A DNA stretch of 9,711 bases from the NCBI GenBank assembly GCA_019114925.1, contig DXEO01000131.1, positions 1 through 9,711 of the forward strand. The letters are read 5' to 3'. A program made the position numbers and the translations under genes. The notes beneath the pieces are model-generated. The model was not told where the DNA came from. It saw only the letters and a list, made by a program, of their open reading frames with translations, and ran no database searches. This document shows, piece by piece, positions 1 to 6,437 of this stretch (positions within the stretch are counted from its first letter, which is position 1; each line of letters opens with the position of its first letter). The DNA is from Candidatus Corynebacterium faecipullorum (lineage in GTDB: Bacteria; Actinomycetota; Actinomycetes; Mycobacteriales; Mycobacteriaceae).

Positions 1-610
1 TGAATTCCAGTGGAGAGAGCGGACGAGCGGCATCGAACTCGGGCCGCGCGGTCAGCTGCGACCAGTGAGTGTTCTTCAAACCGGAGAGGATTCCATACTG
101 GTGGTGCTCAAGGCCCAAAAGGTGACAAGTCAGCGCAGAAATAGCACCGCCGTGCGCAACGACAAGCACCGCGCCTTCATCCCACTGCGGATGCTTCTGC
201 ATGAGCTCATCAATAACGGGGCGGGCGCGGTTAGCCACATCAACGCGGCTCTCGCCCTGCGGCGGCGCCCAAGTGGGGTCGTGGCGCCACAGCGCACGCG
301 CCCCGGGAAACTGCTCGTCCACTTCAGCCGAGGTCATCCCCTGCCACTCACCTAGGTGGGTTTCGCGCAGGCGCTTATCGACGGCTACCTCAAGCCCCAA
401 ACCCCGCGCAATGATCTCCGCGGTCTCACGCGCACGGATGAGATCCGAGGAGACGATCGCGGTGATGCCTTTGCCCTCCAGCAGGTCGGCGGCGGCGCGC
501 GCCTGCGAGTAGCCTACGCCCGACAGCTCGGTGTCCAAGTGCCCCTGCATCCGGCCAGTGGCGTTGTAGGTGGTCTGGCCGTGGCGCATGAGGAGGAGGC
601 GGCGGGTCAT
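1..610 (-). CDS. gpgP: Histidine phosphatase, probable glucosyl-3-phosphoglycerate phosphatase GpgP (3' end off the window)
   Basis: This gene is too long for the window: 203 codons are visible from the ATG at 608-610 and the C-terminus is cut by the left edge. Seen: the phosphoglycerate-mutase-like phosphatase signature LLMRHGQT at residues 6-13 (nucleophile His10), Arg60 in the SSDLIRARETA stretch, a RETHLGEWQG block at 82-91 with the acid/base Glu83, and the second catalytic His153 in VAHGG. Known: in mycobacteria the gene next to rsfS and nadD encodes GpgP, which dephosphorylates glucosyl-3-phosphoglycerate to glucosylglycerate in methylglucose lipopolysaccharide synthesis. Order and sequence both match that protein, which is about 220 residues, so roughly 20 are missing. 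Many databases label such genes phosphoglycerate mutase, but the visible sequence fits the monomeric phosphatase better. The start overlaps the rsfS stop as ATGA, which implies translational coupling. The substrate is an inference from orthology. Confidence 0.85.
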   Translation of the reverse strand, partial: MTRRLLLMRHGQTTYNATGRMQGHLDTELSGVGYSQARAAADLLEGKGITAIVSSDLIRARETAEIIARGLGLEVAVDKRLRETHLGEWQGMTSAEVDEQFPGARALWRHDPTWAPPQGESRVDVANRARPVIDELMQKHPQWDEGAVLVVAHGGAISALTCHLLGLEHHQYGILSGLKNTHWSQLTARPEFDAARPLSPLEF

Positions 611-1074
611 AATTCGTCGTCTTCCGGCTCTGGCTGGGCCAGGGGAATCTCATCGATCGATTCAACATCGCGCGGGTTGACCTCATCAGACCACTCGCCG
701 GGGCGCTCCGGGGTGTCCAAGCCGGGGATGTCGAGAAGCGGGCAATCGTGGTACAGGCGGTCGAGGCCGTAGAACTCGCGCTGATCGTTGCGCTGAACGT
801 GGACCACGATGGGGCCATAGTCCAGCAGGACCCAACGGTTCTCGCGATTGCCTTCGCGGCGCTTGGGTTCAAAGCCCTTCCTAGTCAGCTCGTCTTCGAC
901 TTCCTCCACGATGGACCCCACCTGGCGCTCGGTATCGGCGGAGGCCAAGACGAAGACCTCGGTAATCGCCAGCACGTCGGAAACGTCAATAGCGGCGATG
1001 TTGGTGGCCAGCTTTTCATCCGCAGCCAAGGCGGCGGTTTCCGCCATCAGGCGTGCTTCATCAGTAATCGACAT
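607..1074 (-). CDS. rsfS: Ribosomal silencing factor RsfS
   Basis: RsfS binds ribosomal protein L14 on the large subunit and blocks joining of the 30S subunit, which lowers translation when nutrients are short. Seen: 155 residues with the family core at about 1-112, including the block RWVLLDYGPIVVHV at 80-93 and REFYGLDRLYHD at 99-110, which carry the conserved Asp-Tyr-Gly and Phe-Tyr positions. A Pro/Asp/Glu-rich tail from about residue 112 ends in EPEDDEL; it lies beyond the usual domain and looks disordered. The ATG at 1072-1074 follows a weak AGGGAT Shine-Dalgarno about 5 nt away. The gene lies 95 bp after nadD and overlaps gpgP by 4 bases. That 95-bp gap is AT-richer than its surroundings and may hold a promoter: TTGTCG at 1121-1126, a 17-nt spacer and TAAGAA at 1098-1103, but the match is poor. 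Older annotations call this family Iojap or DUF143. Confidence 0.93.
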   Translation of the reverse strand: MSITDEARLMAETAALAADEKLATNIAAIDVSDVLAITEVFVLASADTERQVGSIVEEVEDELTRKGFEPKRREGNRENRWVLLDYGPIVVHVQRNDQREFYGLDRLYHDCPLLDIPGLDTPERPGEWSDEVNPRDVESIDEIPLAQPEPEDDEL

Positions 1075-1169
1075 GACAATCCCTACACAGTTACGTTTTC
1101 TTAAGATCTCTAGTCTTACACGACAAGGCGCATTTTCCTAGTCGAATTCCCCCTCAGAATGCGCGGAGG

Positions 1170-1787
1170 CTACAGGGGCTTTTCCGGGTGCGGGCTATAA
1201 AGGTGGTTCTTGGCAATGTATTGCACTACCCCATCCGGCACGAGGTACCACACCGGCTGGCCCTGCTGGGCGCGAGCGCGGCAATCGGTGGAGGAAATGG
1301 CCATGGCGGGGATTTCAATCAGCTCGATATCATCCTGGGAATCCTCCGGCAGCATGTCTTTGCGCAGCTCATAGCCGGGACGGGTCACGCCGACGAAATG
1401 GGCCATCTCCAGCATCTCTTCCCAGTTGCGCCAACTCATGATGGACGCCACCGAGTCGGCACCAGTAATGAAGAAGAGTTCGGCGTCCGGGAAGATTCCG
1501 CGCAAATCGCGCAACGTATCGATGGTGTAGGTCGGCCCCTCGCGGTCGATGTCCACACGTGAGACGGTAAAACGCGGATTCGATGCCGTGGCCACCATGG
1601 TCATCAGGTAACGGTGCTCGGCGGCGGTGACCTGCTTATCGGCCTTTTGCCAGGGCTGGCCGGTGGGGACAAAGACCACCGTGTCGAGGCGGAAGCGGTG
1701 AGCTACCTCGCTGGCGGCGACGAGGTGACCATTATGGATGGGGTCGAAGGTGCCACCCATGATGCCGATGCGTTGTGGACTAGTCAT
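1170..1787 (-). CDS. nadD: Nicotinate-nucleotide adenylyltransferase
   Basis: NadD transfers AMP from ATP to nicotinate mononucleotide to form deamido-NAD, a shared step of de novo and salvage NAD synthesis in the cytoplasm. Seen: the nucleotidyltransferase signature GGTFDPIHNGH at residues 11-21 with the HxGH-type nucleotide site (His18, His21), a TGADS segment at 108-112, and the second motif ISSTDCRAR at 164-172. Length from this start is 205 residues, close to the mycobacterial enzyme. The frame is open upstream to 1829, but the first 14 of those residues do not resemble the family, which begins just before RIGIMGG, so I take the ATG at 1785-1787. No Shine-Dalgarno precedes it; instead TATACT lies 8 nt upstream, suggesting a leaderless transcript. 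The start overlaps the last 8 bases of the esterase gene, so read-through from upstream is also likely. Confidence 0.93.
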   Translation of the reverse strand: MTSPQRIGIMGGTFDPIHNGHLVAASEVAHRFRLDTVVFVPTGQPWQKADKQVTAAEHRYLMTMVATASNPRFTVSRVDIDREGPTYTIDTLRDLRGIFPDAELFFITGADSVASIMSWRNWEEMLEMAHFVGVTRPGYELRKDMLPEDSQDDIELIEIPAMAISSTDCRARAQQGQPVWYLVPDGVVQYIAKNHLYSPHPEKPL

Positions 1788-2637
1788 GGCTGGTGAGTAT
1801 ACCGGCCACCGCATCAATGACCTGCACATCCTGCTCGGAAGGCTCCCCCAAGAAATAGGAGGCGTGACGCTCCGCCTTGGTGGCTAAAGCGCGGTTGGCG
1901 GCGTCGAGGGAAAAGTCGCACACGAAATCACCGTCTAGACAGTAATCGACAGAGCGATTCCCAGGGAGCCCGGCGCGGTTTTGAGCCCATGGGACCTGGT
2001 GAAGCGGGTTGCCGAAGGTGAGCATGGCATGCAGGCGCCCGGTCTCGGCCAAATAGCCCTCCACGCTCGTTGCGACGAGCGCTCCTTGCGAGTAGCCGGC
2101 AGCTACCCACTGTGGGTGGCAACCGGTGGTCGCCTCATAGTTGTCCACCACCTTCGGGGCATTGCGGGCGCCAGTACGCAGACTATCGATGGCCCCCAGC
2201 GTCACCGAATACACCATCTCTCCAAGAGAGTGCTGCTGAAGGATCCCGAGCGCCCGCTGCACCAGCTGAAGTGGGCTTAAATCCTCGCCCTCCTGTGCCA
2301 ATGGCGGCAGGTTCATAGCCGCAGGGTATGCCTCCGGATCCAGCGCCAGCACGTACACGCCATCCATAGCGCCCGGATGACGCTGCTCGACCTGGTGAAA
2401 CAGCGCAGCAAAGTTGCGCCCCTCAAAACCCGTGGATTCTGGCGCCTGCTCTGAGTAGCGCTGCGGGCCCACGTATTCGCCTTGTTCCTCGTTCTGGTCC
2501 GAGCCGCGTGCGACGAGCACCACGGTCTCGGGGCAGGTTTCAACGCCGCCCGCCGAGGCCGCTGGCGTACTCATCACCGAGGCTGCCATGCCAAGCACAA
2601 CAGTGGATATCGCAAGAGATGAGGAAAGAGGCTTCAC
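1780..2637 (-). CDS. Secreted cutinase-family serine esterase
   Basis: Predicted 285-residue exported alpha/beta-hydrolase. Seen from the GTG at 2635-2637: a signal peptide at about 1-29 ending in ASA, with no lipobox; Cys35 followed by the cutinase start block LVARGSDQ at 41-48; Cys173 and the nucleophile elbow GYSQG with Ser183; then Cys233, Asp237 and Cys240, the same four- and seven-residue spacing as the Cys-Asp-Cys catalytic-acid loop of fungal cutinase; and His258 in RHASY. All triad residues and both disulfide pairs are therefore present. Known: actinobacterial cutinase-like proteins hydrolyse esters, phospholipids or mycolate esters in the cell envelope; the actual substrate here is unknown. 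The frame extends upstream to a GTG at 2676, but AGGAAAGG lies directly before the GTG at 2637, which also gives a better signal peptide. The gene follows proA after 103 bp and overlaps nadD by 8 bases. Confidence 0.82.
   Translation of the reverse strand: MKPLSSSLAISTVVLGMAASVMSTPAASAGGVETCPETVVLVARGSDQNEEQGEYVGPQRYSEQAPESTGFEGRNFAALFHQVEQRHPGAMDGVYVLALDPEAYPAAMNLPPLAQEGEDLSPLQLVQRALGILQQHSLGEMVYSVTLGAIDSLRTGARNAPKVVDNYEATTGCHPQWVAAGYSQGALVATSVEGYLAETGRLHAMLTFGNPLHQVPWAQNRAGLPGNRSVDYCLDGDFVCDFSLDAANRALATKAERHASYFLGEPSEQDVQVIDAVAGILTSHD
1796..1801 (-). promoter_or_regulatory. Candidate -10 element of a leaderless nadD promoter
   Basis: On the minus strand this hexamer reads TATACT, five of six matches to TATAAT and a full match to the actinobacterial TANANT form. 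Eight nucleotides (1788-1795) separate it from the nadD ATG, so transcription would begin at or next to the start codon. It sits inside the last codons of the esterase gene. No convincing -35 was seen. The surrounding decamer CCGGTATACT is repeated exactly in front of proB. Confidence 0.45.
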
Positions 2638-2645
2638 CCTTTCCT
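2638..2645 (-). promoter_or_regulatory. Ribosome binding site that sets the esterase start
   Basis: On the minus strand it reads AGGAAAGG directly before the GTG at 2635-2637, with its AGGA core 4 nt from the start codon. The upstream GTG at 2674-2676 has its only purine tract (AGAGG) abutting the codon, which is too close to work well. This favours the shorter protein. Confidence 0.5.
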
Positions 2646-2740
2646 GTTTAGCGGAAACGAACGCCGTCCACCACACCTCTGATGGAAGCGCGATCCACGT
2701 CCAAGTGGGAAAGACACTAGTCCGCGCGATGTCGCAGGCT
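2638..2740. other. proA-esterase intergenic gap
   Basis: Apart from the ribosome binding site at 2638-2645, these 103 bases hold no gene, no hairpin with a T-tract and no promoter I can defend. A CCAC/GTGG 4-bp inverted repeat is too small to count. Read-through from proA into the esterase and nadD is therefore plausible. Confidence 0.4.
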
Positions 2741-4009
2741 CTAGGGGCGGGTCTGGCCCGTGCCCTGCAGCACCCACTTGGTAGATGTCAGCTCCGGCAG
2801 CGCCATCGGGCCGCGCGCGTGCAGCTTCTGGGTGGAGATGCCGATTTCGGCGCCCATGCCGTAGACCTCACCATCAGTAAACGCGGTGGAAGCGTTGAGC
2901 ATGACTGCTGCGGCATCCACCTCGTTGGCGAAGGTCAGCAGCACGTCAGCGTCCTGGGCCGCAATGGCTTCGGTATGGCCGGTGGTGTACTCGGCAATGT
3001 GCGCGATGGCGCCATCCACGCCGTCGACGACCTTGGCGCAGATATCCATAGAGAGGAATTCCTCGCGCCATTCCTCATCGGTGGCCTCCACGGCGTCCTT
3101 AACTCCGAAGGCTTCGAGCTCCTTCACATCGCCGTGGATGGTGACCCCTGCCTCCTGGAGGGAGGTGATGATGCGGAGTTTGGAGGCGTCGTCAAGCGCG
3201 GCGTCGATCAGAACGCCCTCCGTGGCATTGCACACCGAAGTGCGGCGGGTCTTGCCGTTGATCACCATGTCGATGGCCTTGTCCAGGTCCGCGGAGGCAT
3301 CGACGTAGAAGTGACAATTTCCGGTACCGGTCTCGATGGCGGGGACGGTGGCGTTTTCCACCACGGCGTTGATAAGGCGCGCACCGCCACGGGGGATGAC
3401 CAGGTCCACCAAGCCGCGGGCGGTGATGAGATCCTGCACGGAATCGTGGGTCTCACAGGGCAGAAGCTGCACGCCTTCGCGCGGCAGATCGAACTCCACG
3501 AGGGTGTCCTGGAGGAGCTCCACGAGCTTGGCGTTGGAGTTCTTCGCGGACTTGGAACCGCGCAGGAGCGGCACGTTGCCGGACTTGAGGGCCAAGCCGA
3601 AGGCATCGACGGTGACGTTCGGACGGGCCTCGTAGACCATGCCCATTACGCCGAGCGGCACGCGGACCTGCTTCATCTGGATGCCGTTATCCATGGTGCG
3701 GCCCTGCAGGATCTCCCCTACCGGGTCCTGAAGGGAAGCTACCTGACGCAGGCCGCCGGCAATGCCCTCGATGCGGGCGGCGTCCAGCGACAGGCGGTCA
3801 ATGAGGGACTCGGACATTCCATTGGCGCGGCCGGCTTCGATATCATGCTGGTTCGCGGCGAGGATGTCCTCGGTGTGCGCGATGAGGTTCTCTGCGGCGC
3901 GGTTGAGGATTTCATTCTTGCGCGGGGTGGGCAGCTGTGCGAACTGCGGCGCCACCGCCTTGGCGGCGCGGGCTTTGGACAGAACTTCTTCACGTTCGGT
4001 GGTACTCAT
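2741..4009 (-). CDS. proA: Glutamate-5-semialdehyde dehydrogenase (gamma-glutamyl phosphate reductase)
   Basis: ProA reduces gamma-glutamyl phosphate, made by ProB, to glutamate-5-semialdehyde with NADPH, the second step of proline synthesis. Seen: 422 residues, the normal full length; the aldehyde-dehydrogenase-superfamily block PLGVMGMVYEARPNVTVDAF at 118-137; IPRGGARLI at 205-213; and the catalytic cysteine Cys260 in SVCNATEG. No frameshift or missing key residue was found. The start MSTTEREEVLSKARAAKA matches the usual N-terminus of the family. No Shine-Dalgarno precedes the ATG at 4007-4009, but TACGCT lies 8 nt upstream, so a leaderless transcript is possible. proA stands 73 bp after the DUF1707 gene and three genes away from proB; ProA and ProB are expected to work together because gamma-glutamyl phosphate is labile. 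Confidence 0.96.
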   Translation of the reverse strand: MSTTEREEVLSKARAAKAVAPQFAQLPTPRKNEILNRAAENLIAHTEDILAANQHDIEAGRANGMSESLIDRLSLDAARIEGIAGGLRQVASLQDPVGEILQGRTMDNGIQMKQVRVPLGVMGMVYEARPNVTVDAFGLALKSGNVPLLRGSKSAKNSNAKLVELLQDTLVEFDLPREGVQLLPCETHDSVQDLITARGLVDLVIPRGGARLINAVVENATVPAIETGTGNCHFYVDASADLDKAIDMVINGKTRRTSVCNATEGVLIDAALDDASKLRIITSLQEAGVTIHGDVKELEAFGVKDAVEATDEEWREEFLSMDICAKVVDGVDGAIAHIAEYTTGHTEAIAAQDADVLLTFANEVDAAAVMLNASTAFTDGEVYGMGAEIGISTQKLHARGPMALPELTSTKWVLQGTGQTRP

Positions 4010-4017
4010 GCCATACC

Positions 4018-4023
4018 AGCGTA
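4018..4023 (-). promoter_or_regulatory. Candidate -10 element of a leaderless proA promoter
   Basis: On the minus strand it reads TACGCT, fitting the loose TANNNT form, 8 nt (4010-4017) before the proA ATG, which has no Shine-Dalgarno. It is the weakest of the four such sites here because its fourth base is G, not A. No clear -35 was seen. A proA promoter in this 73-bp gap makes sense because proA is cut off from proB by three genes. Confidence 0.33.
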
Positions 4024-4082
4024 CGGAAGGTCTGTCCGCCTGTCAGGGTTTTGTGCAGCTATGGGCGCGGATTGGCTTTTAG

Positions 4083-4589
4083 TTAGGCCTCGAGCTCGCG
4101 GCGGCGCTCCGCCGCGGCACGCAGGCGCTCAGCGCGCTTTTTCTTTTCGCCTTCGGAAAGCTCATCGAAGAGCTCTTCATCTGATTCGCTGAACTTCAAC
4201 ACCCCGCGCGCAGCCCAGGAAGCGAAGAACGCGATGACAGGCGAAATCCAGAAATAGCTCCAATCGAAGACAAAGAGGCCCAGGAAAAGCGCGATCATCG
4301 CCACCGACCAAATAACAGCATCCGCTATCTGCACCTTGCGTCCGCGGGCGAGCATATCTTCCAGCTCCGCCTCGTGGCGGCGTGCAGGTGTTGTGGCGCT
4401 GGGGGCGGAAAGCTCAGGCAGGTCCGCAAAGAGCTTTTCGACGTCCCCGCGCGTGCGCGCTGCGGCTGCCTCACCGGTGCGCTGCTCAAACTCATCGGGG
4501 CCTAACGTGCCGTTGACGAAGTGCTGGCTCAGTTGTTCCAGGGCCGCAGAACGCTCAGCATCACCAACACGGATTTCGGGGTTATCCAT
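4083..4589 (-). CDS. DUF1707 family two-helix membrane protein
   Basis: 168 residues, function unknown. Seen: an N-terminal DUF1707 domain at about 5-58, beginning IRVGDAERSAALEQL and containing the family's GTLGPDEFEQR and DVEKLFADLP blocks; a Ser/Thr/Pro/Ala-rich linker at about 60-70; two closely spaced hydrophobic segments at about 88-108 and 110-128; and a strongly charged C-terminal helix at about 134-168, acidic first (SESDEELFDELSE) and then Lys/Arg-rich. Known: DUF1707 proteins are common in Actinobacteria, usually joined to membrane segments or other domains, and their role is not established. Both termini are probably cytoplasmic because the two segments make a hairpin. The ATG shares a base with the preceding dehydrogenase stop (TAATG), so its translation is likely coupled to that gene. 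A link to proline or hydroxyacid metabolism is only inferred from position. Confidence 0.82.
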   Translation of the reverse strand: MDNPEIRVGDAERSAALEQLSQHFVNGTLGPDEFEQRTGEAAAARTRGDVEKLFADLPELSAPSATTPARRHEAELEDMLARGRKVQIADAVIWSVAMIALFLGLFVFDWSYFWISPVIAFFASWAARGVLKFSESDEELFDELSEGEKKKRAERLRAAAERRRELEA

Positions 4590-5494
4590 TAATAGCCGGC
4601 CTTCGGGTCAACCAGAGTAGGTAGCTCCTCCCCCGCCGCGAAAGCCTTGGCCACCTTGATGGTGTGCGCGCCAATCTTCTCGCGCACGGAGCGCTGCGTA
4701 TTGGCAATGTGCGGGGTAATAACCACGCGCTTATCCTGCCACAGCGGGTGATCCTCCGGCAGCGGCTCAGGGTCGGTGACGTCGAGTGCCGCACCCGCGA
4801 TCTCCCCTGCCTCCAGGGCTGCAACGAGGTCCTCGGTCTTGATAAGCGGGCCGCGGCCCACGTTAACCACCACGGCATGCTCCGGCATCTGCTTAAAAGC
4901 CTCCGCATCCACCATGTGGCGGGTCTCCGGGGTCAGCGGAGCGATGAGGACGAAGTAATCCGCCTTCGGCCAGACATTGTCCACCTGGGAAATCGGGTAG
5001 GTCTCCTCCGCGCCCTCAACCGGGTTGCCGGAGCGGTTGACCGCGATGATGCGCGGCCCAAAACCGGAGAGCATGCTGATCAGACGCTTGCCAATGCCAC
5101 CGGCACCAATAATGGCCACCGTCTTGTCGTCGTAGAGGTAGGAAGTGTGCGCCTCCATCTCTGCATAGGAATCAAACGTACCGTTGACGCGGCGGTGCGC
5201 ATGCAGCTGCGCCAAAAGCAGCGCGATGGTAGATTCCGCCACCGTGTTGTCATAGACGCCGGCGGCGTTCGACCACGGCACGGTGGTCGTCTTCATAGCA
5301 TCCAAGACATGATCCACGCCCGCCGAGGGAATCTGCACAAAACCGATATTCTCCGGCAGCGGGTCCGGAAAATCAGTGCCGTTGCCGGTGTAGATGAGGA
5401 AGGAGGCCTCATCAAGCGGGGCGCGCTCAAACCCTGCGGCATCGAGCACCTCGATGGTTTCCTCCCAAGGGTGTGGTTCGATGGCGTACTTCAT
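4589..5494 (-). CDS. D-isomer-specific 2-hydroxyacid dehydrogenase, paralogue B (downstream copy)
   Basis: 301-residue cytoplasmic oxidoreductase interconverting a 2-hydroxy acid and a 2-keto acid; the substrate is not identifiable by eye. Seen: the dinucleotide motif GAGGIGKRL at 130-138, the strand end AVNRSG at 151-156 where Arg replaces the acidic residue typical of NAD enzymes, so NADPH use is likely; then NVGRG with Arg214, DPEPLP with Glu243 and TPHIAN with His262, a complete catalytic Arg-Glu-His set. The frame is open to 5590, but the ATG at 5492-5494 lies 6 nt behind AAGGAGG and starts like its neighbour, so I chose it. It follows the paralogous upstream copy after 13 bp. Known: C. 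glutamicum has a similar gene, called unkdh, between proB and proA. A glyoxylate/hydroxypyruvate-reductase-like role is a guess; serA is unlikely because the protein is short and has no ACT domain. Confidence 0.88.
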   Translation of the reverse strand: MKYAIEPHPWEETIEVLDAAGFERAPLDEASFLIYTGNGTDFPDPLPENIGFVQIPSAGVDHVLDAMKTTTVPWSNAAGVYDNTVAESTIALLLAQLHAHRRVNGTFDSYAEMEAHTSYLYDDKTVAIIGAGGIGKRLISMLSGFGPRIIAVNRSGNPVEGAEETYPISQVDNVWPKADYFVLIAPLTPETRHMVDAEAFKQMPEHAVVVNVGRGPLIKTEDLVAALEAGEIAGAALDVTDPEPLPEDHPLWQDKRVVITPHIANTQRSVREKIGAHTIKVAKAFAAGEELPTLVDPKAGY

Positions 5495-5500
5495 GAACAT

Positions 5501-5507
5501 CCTCCTT
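5501..5507 (-). promoter_or_regulatory. Strong ribosome binding site of dehydrogenase B
   Basis: On the minus strand it reads AAGGAGG, a near-perfect anti-16S match, 6 nt from the ATG at 5492-5494. It rules out the other in-frame ATG at 5498-5500, which would almost touch it. It abuts the stop codon of the upstream copy. Confidence 0.8.
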
Positions 5508-6437
5508 TTAGTAGCCGGCGTCCGAGTCGACGCGCGTGGGCATTTCTTCGCCGCGCTCCCACGCGGCGGCGTTGGCATTGAAGATAGCACCCAAGTGGTA
5601 CTGGGCCACGTGATCCGAGGCCGCCATGTGCGGCGTCAGGGTGGCGTTGGGGAGATCATAGAGCGGATGGCCATCCGGAAGCGGCTCCGGATCCATGACC
5701 TCGAGGCCCGCTCCGGCGATCTCGCCCGTGCGCAGTGCGTCCACGAGATCACCAGTGACTACGGTGCTGCCGCGGCCAACGTTAATAAACACGGCCGAGC
5801 GCTTCATGGCGCGGAATACAGCGGCATCAAAGAGAGCTTCCGTGGCGGCCGTCGCCGGCAGGATACTCACCACGAAATCCGCCTCACCCCATGCTTCGTC
5901 GATGCGCTCGATGGGCAGTGTTGTGTCCGCGCCGTCCACTGGGCGGCCCGAGCGGTTCACCGCAGTGATATGCGCGCCGAAGGGCGCGAGGTAGGCCATG
6001 AGCTGCTTCCCGATGCCTCCCGCGCCCACGATGAGCACGCGCGTAGGCCCCTGCTGCTCATAGAGCCAAGCCTGGGATTCATCGAGCTGACGCGCCACCG
6101 ACCAGGACTTCGCCAGCGCAAAAGCCTTGTGGTGGTGCGCCTGTGAGAGCATGAGCCCCAGCGCGGATTCCGCCACGGGTTTGGCAAAAGCACCGGCGGA
6201 GTTGCACCACGGCAGGCCATCCCGTCGGATGAGCCCGGCATCGATATGGCGGTTCACCCCAGTGAAGCAGTATTGCACCCACTGGATATTCTCCGGAATC
6301 TCCGGGGTCTGCGCCGGATCCGAGGCAGTGTTCACAAAGACCTCCGCCTCCTCCAACCGTTCGACACGCTCGTGCCCGGCGGCATCGATGTCTGCCACGG
6401 TTGCTGCCCACACATCGGGGCCCATGAAATAACGCAT
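5508..6437 (-). CDS. D-isomer-specific 2-hydroxyacid dehydrogenase, paralogue A (upstream copy)
   Basis: 309-residue paralogue of the next gene. Seen: GAGGIGKQL at 138-146, the same AVNRSG strand end at 159-164 (basic, hence probably NADPH-dependent), NVGRG with Arg222, MDPEPLP with Glu251 and TPHMAA with His270, so the catalytic set is intact. Over the stretch from just before the dinucleotide motif through the second strand (residues 129-173), 25 of 45 positions match the other copy, and both proteins end in a shared VD..AGY. The catalytic-domain half has diverged much more: here it carries CFTGVNRHIDAG and HHHKAFALAK, where the other has PSAGVDHVLDAM and LHAHRRVNG. This suggests different substrates. 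The ATG shares one base with the proB stop (TAATG) and has no Shine-Dalgarno, so it probably depends on proB translation. The substrate is unknown. Confidence 0.88.
   Translation of the reverse strand: MRYFMGPDVWAATVADIDAAGHERVERLEEAEVFVNTASDPAQTPEIPENIQWVQYCFTGVNRHIDAGLIRRDGLPWCNSAGAFAKPVAESALGLMLSQAHHHKAFALAKSWSVARQLDESQAWLYEQQGPTRVLIVGAGGIGKQLMAYLAPFGAHITAVNRSGRPVDGADTTLPIERIDEAWGEADFVVSILPATAATEALFDAAVFRAMKRSAVFINVGRGSTVVTGDLVDALRTGEIAGAGLEVMDPEPLPDGHPLYDLPNATLTPHMAASDHVAQYHLGAIFNANAAAWERGEEMPTRVDSDAGY

Noticed and set aside
1098..1126. TTGTCG, 17-nt spacer, TAAGAA as an rsfS promoter
   Set aside because: The spacing is right, but the -10 matches poorly (3 of 6, no final T), so it is mentioned only under rsfS and not listed as a feature.
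1788..1829. nadD start at the upstream ATG 1829
   Set aside because: The extra 14 residues do not resemble the family, they lie inside the esterase frame, and the ATG at 1787 gives the normal N-terminus.
2588..4192. Long plus-strand open frame of 534 codons opposite proA
   Set aside because: It lies antisense to a clear proA and runs across intergenic sequence into the DUF1707 gene. The translation is His/Gly/Ala-rich with no recognisable domain, which is typical of frames opposite GC-rich coding DNA.
5495..5590. Dehydrogenase B start at 5590
   Set aside because: It would overlap the C-terminus of copy A and ignore the AAGGAGG site that fixes the start at 5494.
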